64,000 bases of DNA, taken from assembly GCA_014843695.1 (NCBI GenBank), contig CM026404.1, positions 1,818,261-1,882,260 of the forward strand, read 5' to 3'. The stretch comes from Archivesica marissinica. Its lineage: Eukaryota > Mollusca > Bivalvia > Venerida > Vesicomyidae. Positions 57,401 to 60,432 of this stretch are shown here, in pieces. Numbering within the stretch: the first letter of the stretch is position 1; each line of letters opens with the position of its first letter. The notes below the pieces were generated by a model. It did not search any database. It saw only the letters and a program-made list of their open reading frames with translations, and was not told where the DNA came from. The position numbers were made by a program, and so were the translations under genes.

Positions 57401-59624
57401 AGATGCAATGAGTAATTGTCCCCCCGTCTTTTGTGGAGTAAAATGATATATCTTGAGGTTAAGATTTGTCATCATCGTAGACTTCAACTCACAAGCCCAT
57501 CAACACTAGGTTAGAATCCCACAGGGGGTCGAATGCTTTCATATGAGGAAGATATCTAGCTAGCTTGCAGAAGGTCGGTGGTTCTACTCAGGTGCCGTCC
57601 ATGCCTGCAATACTGCACGGAGGGGCACACAGATTCTTCCTTCCTCCACCAATGATAGCGGGAGAGTCGCCATTGACATAAGCTGTTGGTGCGACTGTAA
57701 ACACAAGAAACATGCTGTTACGCTAAACTCTTTCATACATGAAACTTCCTTTGTCAGAATTTCTTTTTTCTGAATTATTTAATTAACCTTTTGTAAGAAT
57801 GAGGAGATAACGAATGGGATGGGACAATTTCAATTAAATATCGAGTCCTACTTTCTAGTAAAAATAAGAACAAATATTACACATTTGTTTATCTGCTCAT
57901 TTCGCCTACAGTGTGTGCTAAAGGTTAATATCCCTAAATATGTACATGAATGAACGTAGATGAACGGAAGCTGTATTTAACTTGTAGGTAGAAGATGTTG
58001 GCAAGGCGTCTCCTGTGGTATGTTACCTGGGGATTGCGGCGGAGACCCTAGTGGTCGTGGAGGAGGTCTCACGAGATGTGATATTTACCACACATTGTGG
58101 TTCTGTGATAGGCTGGACCTCGCAGGCTCTCTGGTAAGTAATGTTGCATTCTGTATGTACTTCAGTAGTATAGACCGTAGAAACTTACAGATATTACATT
58201 TATAATGCATTGTGCAGGGTTTATCCTAGGGACAACATGGGCGAAAATCAATTGTTGTAAATAAGCATGTACAGTCAAACCTGTCTTAAGCAGTCAGCCA
58301 AGAGCATCAGAGAAAGTGGCTGCTCACCACAGGTGGCTGCTTAATAGAGGTTAAATATATAATAAAACAACCGATTGGGAATCTAGAATCTGTCTGCTTA
58401 ATAGAGGTTGGCTGCTTAATAGAGGTTGGTTGCTTAATGGAGGTGACCACTAACACAGGTTTGACTGTACATGATAGAAAATCAATATGTTTAATCCAAC
58501 ACAGAGCAGTTTGTTTACTCTCACGCAGCCAGCTGTGTTTTATACCAAACCCTTCATAGTGAATGTTTGACCGTGTATTATTTTACAGTTTGCGCCTGTA
58601 CTACCAGCAGGGAGAGTGCCTGGTGCTGCAGCCAATTAGCGGAGACATGGAGGAGTTGAAGGAGATTGTTACCCGGCTGAGAGCTGTCACCATGGGCTGT
58701 GAGGTAATTACAACGTCCCAATTTCATTTTCATAGCGTATAAGTTGTGCTTAGTTGATACAGTGCAATTAGATATTTCTAAATTTAATATTTCCCATCCG
58801 GTTTCACAATACTGATTGTCCGATTTGCCCAGTGGTTAGCGCGCGCACTTCTCACCAATGTAACCCGGGTTCGATCCTCAGACCGGTTGGTATGTGAGAT
58901 GATACGGTTGTCGCCTGATCAGACAGGTGGGTTTTCTCCGGGTACTCTGGTTCCCTCCCACACGAATGACCACATTTAGGTTTTCATCTGCGTCAACGAG
59001 AGTGATTAATATAAGTTGTTAAAACTTGTTTCACAATCGTTGTAAAATAAATAAAGTTAAATTAAAAAAATTAGTGGTTGTCAGGAGATATAAATGTTCC
59101 TAAATTTATGTACAGTCAAACTTGTAAAAAGACCACATCTATTAAGAGACTACTTGGATTAAGAGACACATATTTTCATTTCCCGTTTATGTTGCTATGG
59201 AACAAATTAGCTTGTATTAAGAGACCATTCCTGCTTAGGGACCGCTTTTTGCCTTTCTCTTTCGTGGTCTGTATGACAGTTTGACAGTATTGATTCAAAA
59301 ATAAGTTGTTCCTATTCGTACTTGAATGCTCTCCCTTTGTATGTATGATAAATATGTATGTTGTGATTTTCAGACCGAAGAGCTTAGTTTAAAGAGAAAT
59401 GGTCTGGGTCAGTTAGGTTTCCACATACAAGCCGAGGGCATCGTCACGGATGTGGAACCATACGGGTTTGCATACGAAGCAGGCTTACGTAAAGGAAGCC
59501 GATTGGTTGAGATCTGCAAGGTTGCCACGGTCACGCTGACCCACGATCAGATGGTGGACCTGCTGCGCACGTCGGCCACTGTGAAAGTTGTTGTAATTCC
59601 ACCACTGAAGGATGGTGGCCCGAG
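11032..59624 (+). CDS. SIPA1L1: SIPA1-like Rap GTPase-activating protein (partial, 13 coding exons; 3' end beyond window)
   Basis: Thirteen exons with GT-AG borders join in frame to about 1018 residues. The family stimulates GTP hydrolysis by Rap GTPases at the cortex and cell junctions and, in neurons, at synapses. Visible from N to C: a low-complexity region with Q106-Q110 followed by Asn-rich sequence; SIPA1L-type conserved blocks ([10 protein letters not shown] at 171-180, FVHYDSQSI from 321, FFRNEIGG from 391, GAYYYRHFF from 468); a dimerisation segment around 480-590; a RapGAP domain around 590-800 containing [18 protein letters not shown] with N693 as the expected catalytic 'Asn thumb'; and a PDZ domain around 939-1012 with the QLGF carboxylate loop at 948-951. 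The start is the first ATG after an in-frame TGA at 11011-11013. No frameshift or stop breaks the exons. Which vertebrate paralogue (SIPA1L1, L2 or L3) is closest cannot be decided here; an invertebrate probably has one pro-orthologue. Inference: the C-terminal coiled-coil region lies to the right. Confidence 0.92.
12470..13135 (+). other. Start of intron 1, no repeat or gene seen
   Basis: Starts with GTGAGT. The exon 1 frame remains open to the stop near 12583 but has no family similarity. The rest is ordinary intron. Confidence 0.6.
13136..13632. repeat. Minisatellite, 54-bp unit, about 9 copies
   Basis: Units read CTCATTCATTAAGATAACAT, GCTCAACGATGGACC, ATTTATAGAGTTATCCCTG. An alternative GTTCAATGTTGG form occurs in three units. 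Confidence 0.95.
13633..14560 (+). other. Intron 1 sequence, nothing clear
   Basis: Contains a weak internal similarity: 'CATGTTGTTTCAAGGCCAAGG' around 13806 resembles 'CATGTTGTTGCAAAGGTCAAGG' around 14098, suggesting a decayed older duplication. No gene. Confidence 0.4.
14565..16515. repeat. Short-unit minisatellite, 17-bp core GGGACACTCRCATACAC, about 100 copies
   Basis: Core units of 17 bp are mixed with 21-bp AAACCACG versions. From about 15620 the CGCATA form is replaced by CACATA with ATAGG variants, and 16320-16512 is a sub-array containing GTCACATGTCCATGTATACA. The regional changes imply successive local amplification. Confidence 0.95.
16527..17376. mobile_element. Longer CAGT-type inverted-repeat element (non-coding)
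   Basis: The left end CCTCTGTTGAGCGGTCACC and right end GGCTGCTTAAGAGAGG...CCACTGTA are inverted relatives of the TA/CAGTCAAACC MITE ends at 58270-58469. About 850 bp of AT-rich interior has no transposase-like frame. The left terminus may be truncated by the neighbouring array. Confidence 0.45.
17381..17436. repeat. 56-bp direct repeat X, copy 1
   Basis: Runs from TTGGAATAATTTC to CCAGGAGACTATA, bordered by TTAA on both sides. It recurs at 17678-17733 with one difference (ATATCC/ATACCC). Confidence 0.9.
17441..17673 (+). mobile_element. TTAA-flanked MITE family 1, copy 1
   Basis: TTAA at 17437-17440 and 17674-17677 enclose CCCTTTCAACACCA...TTGGTGTTGAAAGGG. The interior has a hairpin AGATCCAGATGAGCC...GTCTCATCAGGATCT. 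TTAA duplication with CCC...GGG ends is the signature of piggyBac-type transposition. Non-coding. Confidence 0.85.
17678..17733. repeat. 56-bp direct repeat X, copy 2
   Basis: Second copy of the segment at 17381-17436, placed between the two oppositely oriented MITEs. Confidence 0.9.
17738..17970 (-). mobile_element. TTAA-flanked MITE family 1, copy 2 (inverted)
   Basis: Reverse complement of the copy at 17441-17673 with only a few differences; both share private variants such as TTTATGAATATC. TTAA at 17734-17737 and 17971-17974. Confidence 0.85.
17975..18603. other. Intron 1 sequence with a short direct duplication
   Basis: AATATTTTATTACTACCAAG followed by GATTGTCTTGGATCGCTGTT at about 18340-18382 recurs at about 18488-18530. 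Otherwise AT-rich and featureless. Confidence 0.5.
18608..18844 (-). mobile_element. TTAA-flanked MITE family 1, copy 3
   Basis: TTAA at 18604-18607 and 18845-18848. Same orientation as copy 2 but more diverged from it than copies 1 and 2 are from each other. Confidence 0.8.
18849..19966. other. Intron 1 sequence, nothing recognised
   Basis: Non-repetitive sequence with a TATATA run near 19003. Open frames of about 90-100 codons at 19143 and 19638 resemble no known family and are probably chance. Confidence 0.4.
19967..20036. repeat. 22-bp tandem triplicate
   Basis: Three copies of GTGATTCAGTCGTAGTTGTC with AGTT joints; the last copy is altered (GTAGTAGTG). Confidence 0.9.
20171..21225. repeat. 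Two-level minisatellite: 26-bp units then 56-bp units
   Basis: From 20178 to about 20390 the unit is CAGGTCACTTGTCATACTGG plus GAGAGT. From there to 21218 that unit is embedded in a 56-bp unit that adds ATATCTGAAGTAATGGCGAG plus TGAATTGTT. AATTG/AAATG and GGG/AGG variants alternate in blocks. Confidence 0.95.
21461..21663. mobile_element. TTAA-flanked MITE family 2
   Basis: TTAA 21457-21460 then CCCATAACCTGCC; right end GGCAGTATAAGGG then TTAA 21664-21667. The core carries TTTGCAAACAGCATAGAGCC and TGCTGTTTGCTATTCAGATA, shared with copies at 31759, 40463 and 48494. Confidence 0.8.
21693..21903 (-). mobile_element. tRNA-derived SINE, family A
   Basis: Minus-strand copy: tail TTTATTTTAGCTCGATTGCG, body TCGTGGCGATGGATTCCATC region, head with B-box-like GAGTTTGAGCCCC and A-box-like region near 21890. 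Confidence 0.8.
22013..25183. repeat. Minisatellite, about 37-39-bp unit, interrupted by an assembly gap
   Basis: Units read CATTGCTGCATCCACACCAG then GACTGTACATTCTCCC followed by a variable C run or CACC. Copy-to-copy length differs mainly in the C run, so frames shift repeatedly. Long open frames on both strands are periodicity artefacts. Confidence 0.95.
22390..23389. other. Assembly gap of exactly 1000 N
   Basis: The round length suggests a placeholder for unresolved repeat units rather than a measured distance. Confidence 0.98.
25190..26650. other. Intron 1 sequence, nothing recognised
   Basis: About 1.4 kb of AT-rich sequence without shared repeats. An open frame of 132 codons on the minus strand (25591-25989) overlaps one of 65 codons on the plus strand; neither resembles a known family. 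Confidence 0.45.
26655..26852 (+). mobile_element. SINE family C body and 3' tail (5' truncated)
   Basis: TGCACGTAAAAGAACCAGAG, CTCCAAAAATCTAAAATGAC, then the tail GGCAACTGGTAGCGCCGATA AATAAACG match the reverse complement of 43356-43637. The tRNA-like head is missing. Confidence 0.7.
26865..27744. other. Intron 1 sequence, nothing recognised
   Basis: AT-rich with a short (TA)n run at about 26897. No gene or shared repeat. Confidence 0.5.
27745..31578 (+). repeat. 30-bp minisatellite of 3' splice-site modules, roughly 125 units, ending at the exon 2 acceptor
   Basis: The unit is TTTCTAACATTCTGCCATAC followed by TGTTTCAGCG. Each typical unit has CTAAC (branch-point-like), then about 20 nt with a pyrimidine-rich TGTTTC, then AG. 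The last unit, TTCTAACATTCTATCTCTGC plus TGTTTCAG, is the genuine exon 2 acceptor. A minority of units read TTTCATCC and so lack the AG. Truncated units (CCCATAGTTTC) occur near 28081, 28341 and 31047. Confidence 0.95.
31579..31724 (+). CDS. SIPA1L1: SIPA1L coding exon 2 (residues 480-528)
   Basis: The acceptor is CTGCTGTTTCAG|AT and the donor GAG|GTAGGC. The first two bases complete Asp480, and 48 codons follow. The peptide contains [19 protein letters not shown], a strongly conserved SIPA1-family segment before the RapGAP domain. The acceptor is the last member of a long array of near-identical acceptor modules immediately upstream. The exon ends in phase 0, matching exon 3. Confidence 0.95.
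31759..31976. mobile_element. TTAA-flanked MITE family 2
   Basis: TTAA 31755-31758 and 31977-31980 bound a core with TCGCTTTTGCAAACAGCATA and GATCTGGATCTATGTTGTTT. The ends (TCCTTAACCTGCC / GCAGGTTACTGG) are slightly diverged from the 21461 copy. Lies in intron 2, just after exon 2. Confidence 0.75.
31985..33650. other. Intron 2 sequence with a small dispersed repeat
   Basis: About 32510-32590 (GCGCCAAAAA..., CACAAAATTTAGCGCCAGTA, TTTGTTTTTTGTCGG) resembles 49905-50005. The rest is AT-rich with no gene; open frames below 90 codons look random. Confidence 0.5.
33652..38378. repeat. Long minisatellite, 39-bp unit, about 120 copies
   Basis: Units read CTGCAGGCATATATATCTAC then ACTGGAACACATCGAGGCC. 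The left edge (33652-34240) has many point changes and indels. Units between about 37200 and 38000 are essentially identical. The 39-bp period gives open frames of hundreds of codons on both strands, which are not genes. Confidence 0.96.
38380..39230. other. Intron 2 sequence, nothing recognised
   Basis: AT-rich, with a TATATATATATA run at about 39218-39231 immediately before the GC-rich block. No gene supported. Confidence 0.5.
39232..40430 (+). mobile_element. GC-rich block, probable non-autonomous retroelement with SINE-like 3' tail
   Basis: About 1.2 kb with much higher GC than its surroundings. It ends in GCTCGCCCATATGG, ACCGGTGGCGAGGG, TAAATAAACGGA and a (ATC)n run. That tail resembles the 3' tail of SINE family C (CCCATATGAGCG/GGTAGCGACGATAAATAAACG). 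No long open frame and no reverse transcriptase motif is visible. Internal GTCACCCTG recurs three times. Confidence 0.45.
40463..40692. mobile_element. TTAA-flanked MITE family 2
   Basis: TTAA 40459-40462 then CCCTTTGC; right end GCAAAGGG then TTAA 40693-40696. The interior has ATAGATCCAGATCAGCC...GTCTGATCAGGATCTAT and TTTGCAAAAGTGATTTTATT. Confidence 0.85.
40771..41118. repeat. Minisatellite, 44-bp unit, 8 copies
   Basis: Units read CTTGTGCAAGATCCACTGCA then CATTTCCATAGAAACAACCA then TACA. Nearly identical copies, one with ACGTGTG. Confidence 0.96.
41120..41635. other. Intron 2 sequence, nothing recognised
   Basis: AT-rich; no shared repeat or coding signal. Confidence 0.5.
41640..41873 (+). 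mobile_element. TTAA-flanked MITE family 1, copy 4
   Basis: TTAA 41636-41639 and 41874-41877; ends CCCTTTCAACACCA / TTGGTGTTGAATGGG. Same hairpin core as the copies near 17.5 kb. Confidence 0.85.
41908..42030 (+). mobile_element. MITE family 1, copy 5 with internal deletion
   Basis: TTAA 41904-41907 and 42031-42034. Only about 123 bp remain, with the hairpin core missing between AAATAGACTTATGAAC and the right half. Confidence 0.75.
42060..43320. repeat. Minisatellite, about 94-102-bp unit, 12-13 copies
   Basis: Units read TATCTTGATGCAACATTTCT, GCCTGGTGTTCCTGCAACTC, a CTCCCTCTCC pyrimidine block of variable length, then CCTGTTC...CACACATCAGGTAC. Length variation is mostly the 8-10-bp CTCTCCCTCC block. 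Confidence 0.95.
43356..43637 (-). mobile_element. SINE family C, full-length copy with well-kept tRNA-like head
   Basis: On the minus strand the head TAGTCCAGTGGTAACACGCT, CTGGATTTATAATCCAG and GCAGGTTCAAACC can fold as a tRNA-like anticodon arm (5-bp stem, 7-base loop TTTATAA) plus B box. The body holds GAACCAGAGGAGACTC and the tail GGCAACCGGTAGCGACGATA AATAAACG. It abuts the end of the 94-102-bp array. Confidence 0.75.
43640..44120. other. End of intron 2
   Basis: Contains an imperfect repeat/inversion of 'CCAATATGTAAAATATTGGA' around 43830 and 'CCAATATTTTACATATTGAA' around 43872. Otherwise featureless up to the pyrimidine tract of exon 3. Confidence 0.5.
44121..44309 (+). CDS. SIPA1L1: SIPA1L coding exon 3 (residues 529-591)
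   Basis: TACTTTCCAG|TTAACC opens the exon and CAAAGA|GTGAGT closes it, giving 63 complete codons. The peptide begins [14 protein letters not shown] and ends LIKVDEQR, both typical of the SIPA1L dimerisation region leading into the RapGAP domain. Phases agree on both sides. Confidence 0.93.
44405..44600 (-). mobile_element. SINE family B, 3' part (minus strand)
   Basis: Reverse of the 58818-59071 copy: tail AAACTTTATTTATTTTACAC, GAAACAAGCTTTAACAACTT, body GGGAACCCACCTGTCTGATC. The tRNA-like head is missing. Confidence 0.65.
44751..47162. repeat. Minisatellite, 39-bp unit resembling a SINE T-arm/B-box region, about 62 copies
   Basis: Units read GAGAGGTTGTGAGATCAGGC then CCCGTCAGACCTTGCGACA; early units have GACCGGGAGG in place of GACAGAGAGG. 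The core GAGGTTGTGAGATCAGGCCC is close to a tRNA T-arm (GAGTTCGAGCCC type). The array runs straight into a SINE body at 47163. Confidence 0.94.
47163..47310 (+). mobile_element. SINE body and tail adjoining the 39-bp array
   Basis: GTCCTTAGGCAAGACACTTG, CATTTCCTCGTCTCTCGCCA, ATCAGGAATGAGGTCTCTTA and AGTGATTAATCTAACGTC correspond to the family A body read in the sense direction. The expected tRNA-like head is replaced by the tandem array. Confidence 0.7.
47496..47571 (+). CDS. SIPA1L1: SIPA1L coding exon 4 (RapGAP start, residues 592-616)
   Basis: GATCATTTCAG|ATT opens the exon and AATAATG|GTTAGT closes it: 76 nt, 25 codons plus one base. The peptide [20 protein letters not shown] matches the first strand of the family's RapGAP domain. 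A second AG seven bases into the exon (TTTTCAG|CACC) was rejected because only the upstream AG keeps the frame and the expected spacing. Confidence 0.92.
47718..48135. repeat. Minisatellite, 52-bp unit, 8 copies
   Basis: Units read ATACAGGAGGGACTACCAGG then CTGGGTAGTTCAGCTTATTG then ACTTCACATAAA, with CAGGCTG/CAGCCTG variants. Confidence 0.94.
48160..48265 (+). mobile_element. Fragment of SINE-like family D
   Basis: CTTTCATGTGAGGAAGAAAT, GGAAGGTCAGTGGTTCTA and CATGTCTGGAATATTGTCCG match the fuller copies at 49676-49862 and 57536-57710. Confidence 0.6.
48350..48855. mobile_element. Dispersed repeat (copy 2), interrupted by a family 2 MITE
   Basis: Homologous to 7110-7412 on both sides of the MITE at 48494-48733: left part through CAAATGTTGTATTTAA, right part from TTAATGGTCATATTGTG to CCAAAAATTCTGACCTAGAA. 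Confidence 0.8.
48494..48733. mobile_element. TTAA-flanked MITE family 2 nested in a dispersed repeat
   Basis: TTAA 48490-48493 and 48734-48737 flank a 240-bp element with terminal inverted repeats CCCATTTCATTCTGGATAC / GTATCCAGAATCAAATGGG. The unoccupied homologous site at 7303-7306 has a single TTAA, confirming the boundaries and the target duplication. Confidence 0.92.
48941..49039 (+). CDS. SIPA1L1: SIPA1L coding exon 5 (RapGAP domain, residues 617-649)
   Basis: GTATTACAG|AACATG opens the exon and AACAAGA|GTAAGC closes it: 99 nt. The split codon completes Glu617. The peptide [19 protein letters not shown] is the family's RapGAP segment. A minisatellite begins within about ten bases after the donor. 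Confidence 0.94.
49047..49676. repeat. Minisatellite, 38-bp unit, about 17 copies, starting at the exon 5 donor
   Basis: Units read GACATTTAATACATATGATG then TAACTGTATGTATATATA, with GATGTAAC/GATATAAC variants. The first unit starts about 7 nt after the end of exon 5. Confidence 0.95.
49676..49862 (+). mobile_element. SINE-like family D
   Basis: GAGGAAGCTATCCAGCTGG, GGAAGGTCGGTGGTTCTACC, GGAGGGGCACCTGTGG and end GCGACATTAAACTCCAAAAA. Shares structure with 57536-57710. ATACGTCTCGGAGGG is locally duplicated in this copy. Confidence 0.65.
50158..50380 (-). mobile_element. tRNA-derived SINE, family A (best-preserved copy)
   Basis: Read on the minus strand: head with AGTGGATGCGCGTTCGCTTC and GCAGTTCGAGCCCC, body GGCAAGGCATTTAAATTCCA, CGTGGCGATGGATTCCATCA, then the tail AACTTGTTTCGCAATCGAGC. 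Lies in intron 5. Confidence 0.8.
50494..51340. repeat. Minisatellite, 27/28-bp unit, about 30 copies, ending at the exon 6 acceptor
   Basis: Units read GGATATTTTTCTATCTCTGC then ATTATAT. A 28-bp form begins CGGATGTTTTTC and recurs at every third unit in the right half. The array stops within about 20 nt of the exon 6 acceptor, and the exon itself starts CGGAT. Confidence 0.95.
51348..51451 (+). CDS. SIPA1L1: SIPA1L coding exon 6 (RapGAP domain, residues 650-684)
   Basis: ATATTTTTCAG|CGG opens the exon and CAACAG|GTAAAT closes it: 104 nt, the split codon being Thr650. The peptide [13 protein letters not shown]...[14 protein letters not shown] is the RapGAP core preceding the catalytic helix. 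A 27/28-bp array ends only a few bases upstream of the acceptor. Confidence 0.95.
51553..51755 (-). mobile_element. tRNA-derived SINE, family E (minus strand)
   Basis: Reverse of the family copy at 54764-55034: body GCACCAACCTCCGTAAGAAA/CTGCCAACTTTTTCATATAA, B-box-like GGTTCGAGCCCCG in reverse, and tail GGTAGCGACGTTAAATAAAC. Confidence 0.7.
51874..52625. repeat. Minisatellite, 44-bp unit, about 17 copies
   Basis: Units read ATTTATCCTAGTGTTAACTT then TAGTAAACCACCATTTACAG then AGTT. The last four units share AAAGCCAGC, a clustered variant. Confidence 0.95.
52626..53126 (+). other. End of intron 6, nothing recognised
   Basis: AT-rich up to the exon 7 acceptor; no repeat shared with other parts of the window noticed. 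Confidence 0.5.
53127..53284 (+). CDS. SIPA1L1: SIPA1L coding exon 7 (catalytic RapGAP segment, residues 685-736)
   Basis: ACGTTTTCAG|TTATTA opens the exon and TACAG|GTATGT closes it: 158 nt, phase 2 at the end. It encodes [20 protein letters not shown]. In the RapGAP family the Asn of GND (N693 here) is the residue inserted into the Rap active site, so the enzyme looks catalytically competent. The following [20 protein letters not shown] is also family-typical. Confidence 0.96.
53285..54218 (+). other. Intron 7
   Basis: Includes a C-rich stretch (about 53345-53390) and a short tandem duplication of GGGCAGACAGACATATATAA plus CCACGT (about 53432-53505). It is one of the few introns here without a sizeable minisatellite. 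Confidence 0.6.
54219..54325 (+). CDS. SIPA1L1: SIPA1L coding exon 8 (RapGAP domain, residues 737-772)
   Basis: TTTATTGTAG|TATTGC opens the exon and GCCAAAG|GTAGTT closes it: 107 nt. The peptide [18 protein letters not shown]...FAEFLLAK is the C-terminal half of the RapGAP domain. The split codon gives Ser737. Confidence 0.94.
54420..55385. repeat. Minisatellite, 49-bp unit, about 14 copies, split by a SINE
   Basis: Units read GGACTACCACTGCCTGTATG then CCAATGCAATACTGATGTAT then ACTATTTAT. GCAAT/GAGAT variants alternate. A SINE occupies 54764-55034. Confidence 0.95.
54764..55034 (+). mobile_element. tRNA-derived SINE, family E, with 13-bp target-site duplication
   Basis: The head GCCTCCGTGGTCGAGTGGTT AAGG and B box GGGTTCGAGCCCC resemble a Ser/Leu-type tRNA with a long variable arm. 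The body GTTGGCAGTTTCTTACGGAG follows, and the end is ATAACATAACATA. The 13-bp ACCACTGCCTGTA flanks it on both sides (54751-54763 and 55035-55047). Confidence 0.9.
55663..55797 (+). CDS. SIPA1L1: SIPA1L coding exon 9 (RapGAP domain end, residues 773-817)
   Basis: AATGTTACAG|TAATCA opens the exon and AGGATCA|GTATGT closes it: 135 nt. The peptide [13 protein letters not shown]...[11 protein letters not shown] matches the end of the family's RapGAP domain. It ends in phase 1, and the leftover A pairs with GC at the start of exon 10. Confidence 0.93.
55860..56040. mobile_element. Possible small inverted-repeat element
   Basis: TTCGACATAACCGAAATTTG near the left and AATTCGACATAATCGACTTT near the right, plus GTCGAATTCCGTC, give internal repeats typical of short non-coding elements. 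No second copy was found in the window. Confidence 0.3.
56205..56587 (+). repeat. 43-bp minisatellite carrying the exon 10 acceptor and exon start
   Basis: Units read ACATACAGGAATCCCGTGCA then TTGTTGTTTTACAGGCAAGT then TAT. TTTTACAG|GCAAGTT occurs in seven upstream units, ACAG|ACAAGTT in one, and the genuine exon 10 junction is the ninth. ACATACAG/ACATAGAG variants alternate. Confidence 0.95.
56588..56679 (+). CDS. SIPA1L1: SIPA1L coding exon 10 (residues 818-848)
   Basis: TTGTTTTACAG|GCAAG opens the exon and GTCAAG|GTTTGT closes it: 92 nt. The peptide [14 protein letters not shown]...LGAVMWHVK corresponds to the basic linker after the RapGAP domain and the start of the linking beta-rich segment. 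The acceptor and first seven exon bases recur in the 43-bp array just upstream. Using the acceptor three units upstream would keep frame but meet a TAG at 56557-56559. Confidence 0.9.
56705..56770. repeat. 15-bp tandem repeat, 4 copies
   Basis: GGATGTACGGAGGCT/TGATGTACGGAGGCT repeated just after the exon 10 donor. Confidence 0.93.
56820..57350. repeat. Minisatellite, about 70-bp unit, 7-8 copies
   Basis: Units read CACCTTCATAGCTTGTCATA then TATAGCCACCGTATCATGCC then GGTCTCTACTCACAGATAAT and GCTTA. CACACAG/CACAG variants at the edges. Confidence 0.95.
57536..57710 (+). mobile_element. SINE-like family D
   Basis: TTTCATATGAGGAAGATATC, AGAAGGTCGGTGGTTCTACT, CACGGAGGGGCACACAG, GGGAGAGTCGCCATTGACAT and TGCGACTGTAAACACAAG match the copy at 49676-49862. 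Confidence 0.65.
57988..58133 (+). CDS. SIPA1L1: SIPA1L coding exon 11 (residues 849-896)
   Basis: TTAACTTGTAG|GTAGAA opens the exon and CTCTG|GTAAGT closes it: 146 nt. The peptide [15 protein letters not shown]...VIGWTS matches the SIPA1L segment between the RapGAP and PDZ domains. The alternative AG four bases downstream would break the frame. Confidence 0.88.
58270..58469. mobile_element. TA/CAGTCAAACC MITE (best copy)
   Basis: TACAGTCAAACCTGTCTTAA on the left mirrors ACAGGTTTGACTGTA on the right. Inside, GGCTGCTTAATAGAGGTT recurs several times. TA ends with CAGT are typical of Tc1/mariner-like non-autonomous elements (inference). Lies in intron 11. Confidence 0.75.
58589..58703 (+). CDS. 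SIPA1L1: SIPA1L coding exon 12 (residues 897-935)
   Basis: TTATTTTACAG|TTTGCG opens the exon and TGTGAG|GTAATT closes it: 115 nt. The peptide [14 protein letters not shown]...[14 protein letters not shown] is the conserved linker that leads directly into the PDZ domain. It ends in phase 0. Confidence 0.9.
58818..59071 (+). mobile_element. tRNA-derived SINE, family B (full copy)
   Basis: A box TTGCCCAGTGGTTAGCGCGC, B box CGGGTTCGATCCTC, body CAGACAGGTGGGTTTTCTCC, GTTCCCTCCCACACGAATGA, 3' tail AGTGATTAATATAAGTTGTT and AACTTGTTTCACAATCGTTG, ending in an A-rich run. Lies in intron 12. Confidence 0.85.
59111..59289. mobile_element. TA/CAGTCAAAC MITE
   Basis: TACAGTCAAACTTGTAAAAA on the left and ATGACAGTTTGACAGTA on the right. 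The interior repeats ATTAAGAGAC. Sits 85 bp before the exon 13 acceptor. Confidence 0.6.
59374..59624 (+). CDS. SIPA1L1: SIPA1L coding exon 13 (PDZ domain, residues 936-1018)
   Basis: TGTGATTTTCAG|ACC opens the exon and CCCGAG|GTAAAC closes it: 251 nt, phase 2 at the end. The whole PDZ domain sits in this exon. The LGQLGFHI loop (QLGF 948-951) should receive a target's C-terminal carboxylate, and [11 protein letters not shown]...[15 protein letters not shown] completes the fold. No convincing next exon was found between 59625 and 64000, so exon 14 should lie to the right. Confidence 0.95.
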
Positions 59625-60425
59625 GTAAACTAGACTCGACCCTCTTTGTGTACTAACCATTCTGTTAAACATTATAATATAATCAACACTAGGTAAATTC
59701 TCATAATGCTGTTTTATTGCATGCCACAAAATAACTTGTATGTTTCCATTTTAATTCAAATTTTAAAATATTAGATATAATATACCATATTCAGACCCTG
59801 TCCAGACTCCACTGATTGAAAACTAATTTTATATGAAAATGCATTGAATGTAGCTGCAGCCATGCAGGTGGATTATATTTCACTGTTATAATATGTAATA
59901 TATATATATATGACCTTGTAATCGATCACTCAAAACTGATATATGTGTCATGCAATAAAGTAGCAGTTAAAATTATGAATTGCTAGACAAGCTACAGGTA
60001 TAGCCATATCATTTTGACAAACATTCATATGCATTTACCTGATTAATAATTTCCAATTCTCGTTCATCAGCCTTTACTCGATCTGTGAATGAAAAGCTGC
60101 TATAAATATTTCTATTAAACATTAGCATGCTGACTTGCTGAAGTTTCTTTCTTTTTCACAAATGAAATTTTTCAATGTTGTGAACTAAAGGAAATTAACC
60201 GTTCGAATAACTTTCACTGAAAATGTTAAAGTTTTTGTGGTCGTTGTTATTTGCATGTCGGTTTTGGCTGTAGCATAGTAGAGGAATGACGACGTTTATT
60301 TATTCAAAACTGATGACCTCTAAGCAAGGATTAATCTCTAAACCAGTGTTTCATATGTAACGAAATATGTAGCGGTGTATAGACATATACACGTGTTTTG
60401 TATTTTTTTTTATTCAGTGTGATGT
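59625..60425 (+). other. Start of intron 13, nothing recognised
   Basis: AT-rich with a TATATATATA run near 59898. No candidate for the next SIPA1L exon was found. Confidence 0.5.
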
Positions 60426-60432
60426 TACAAAA

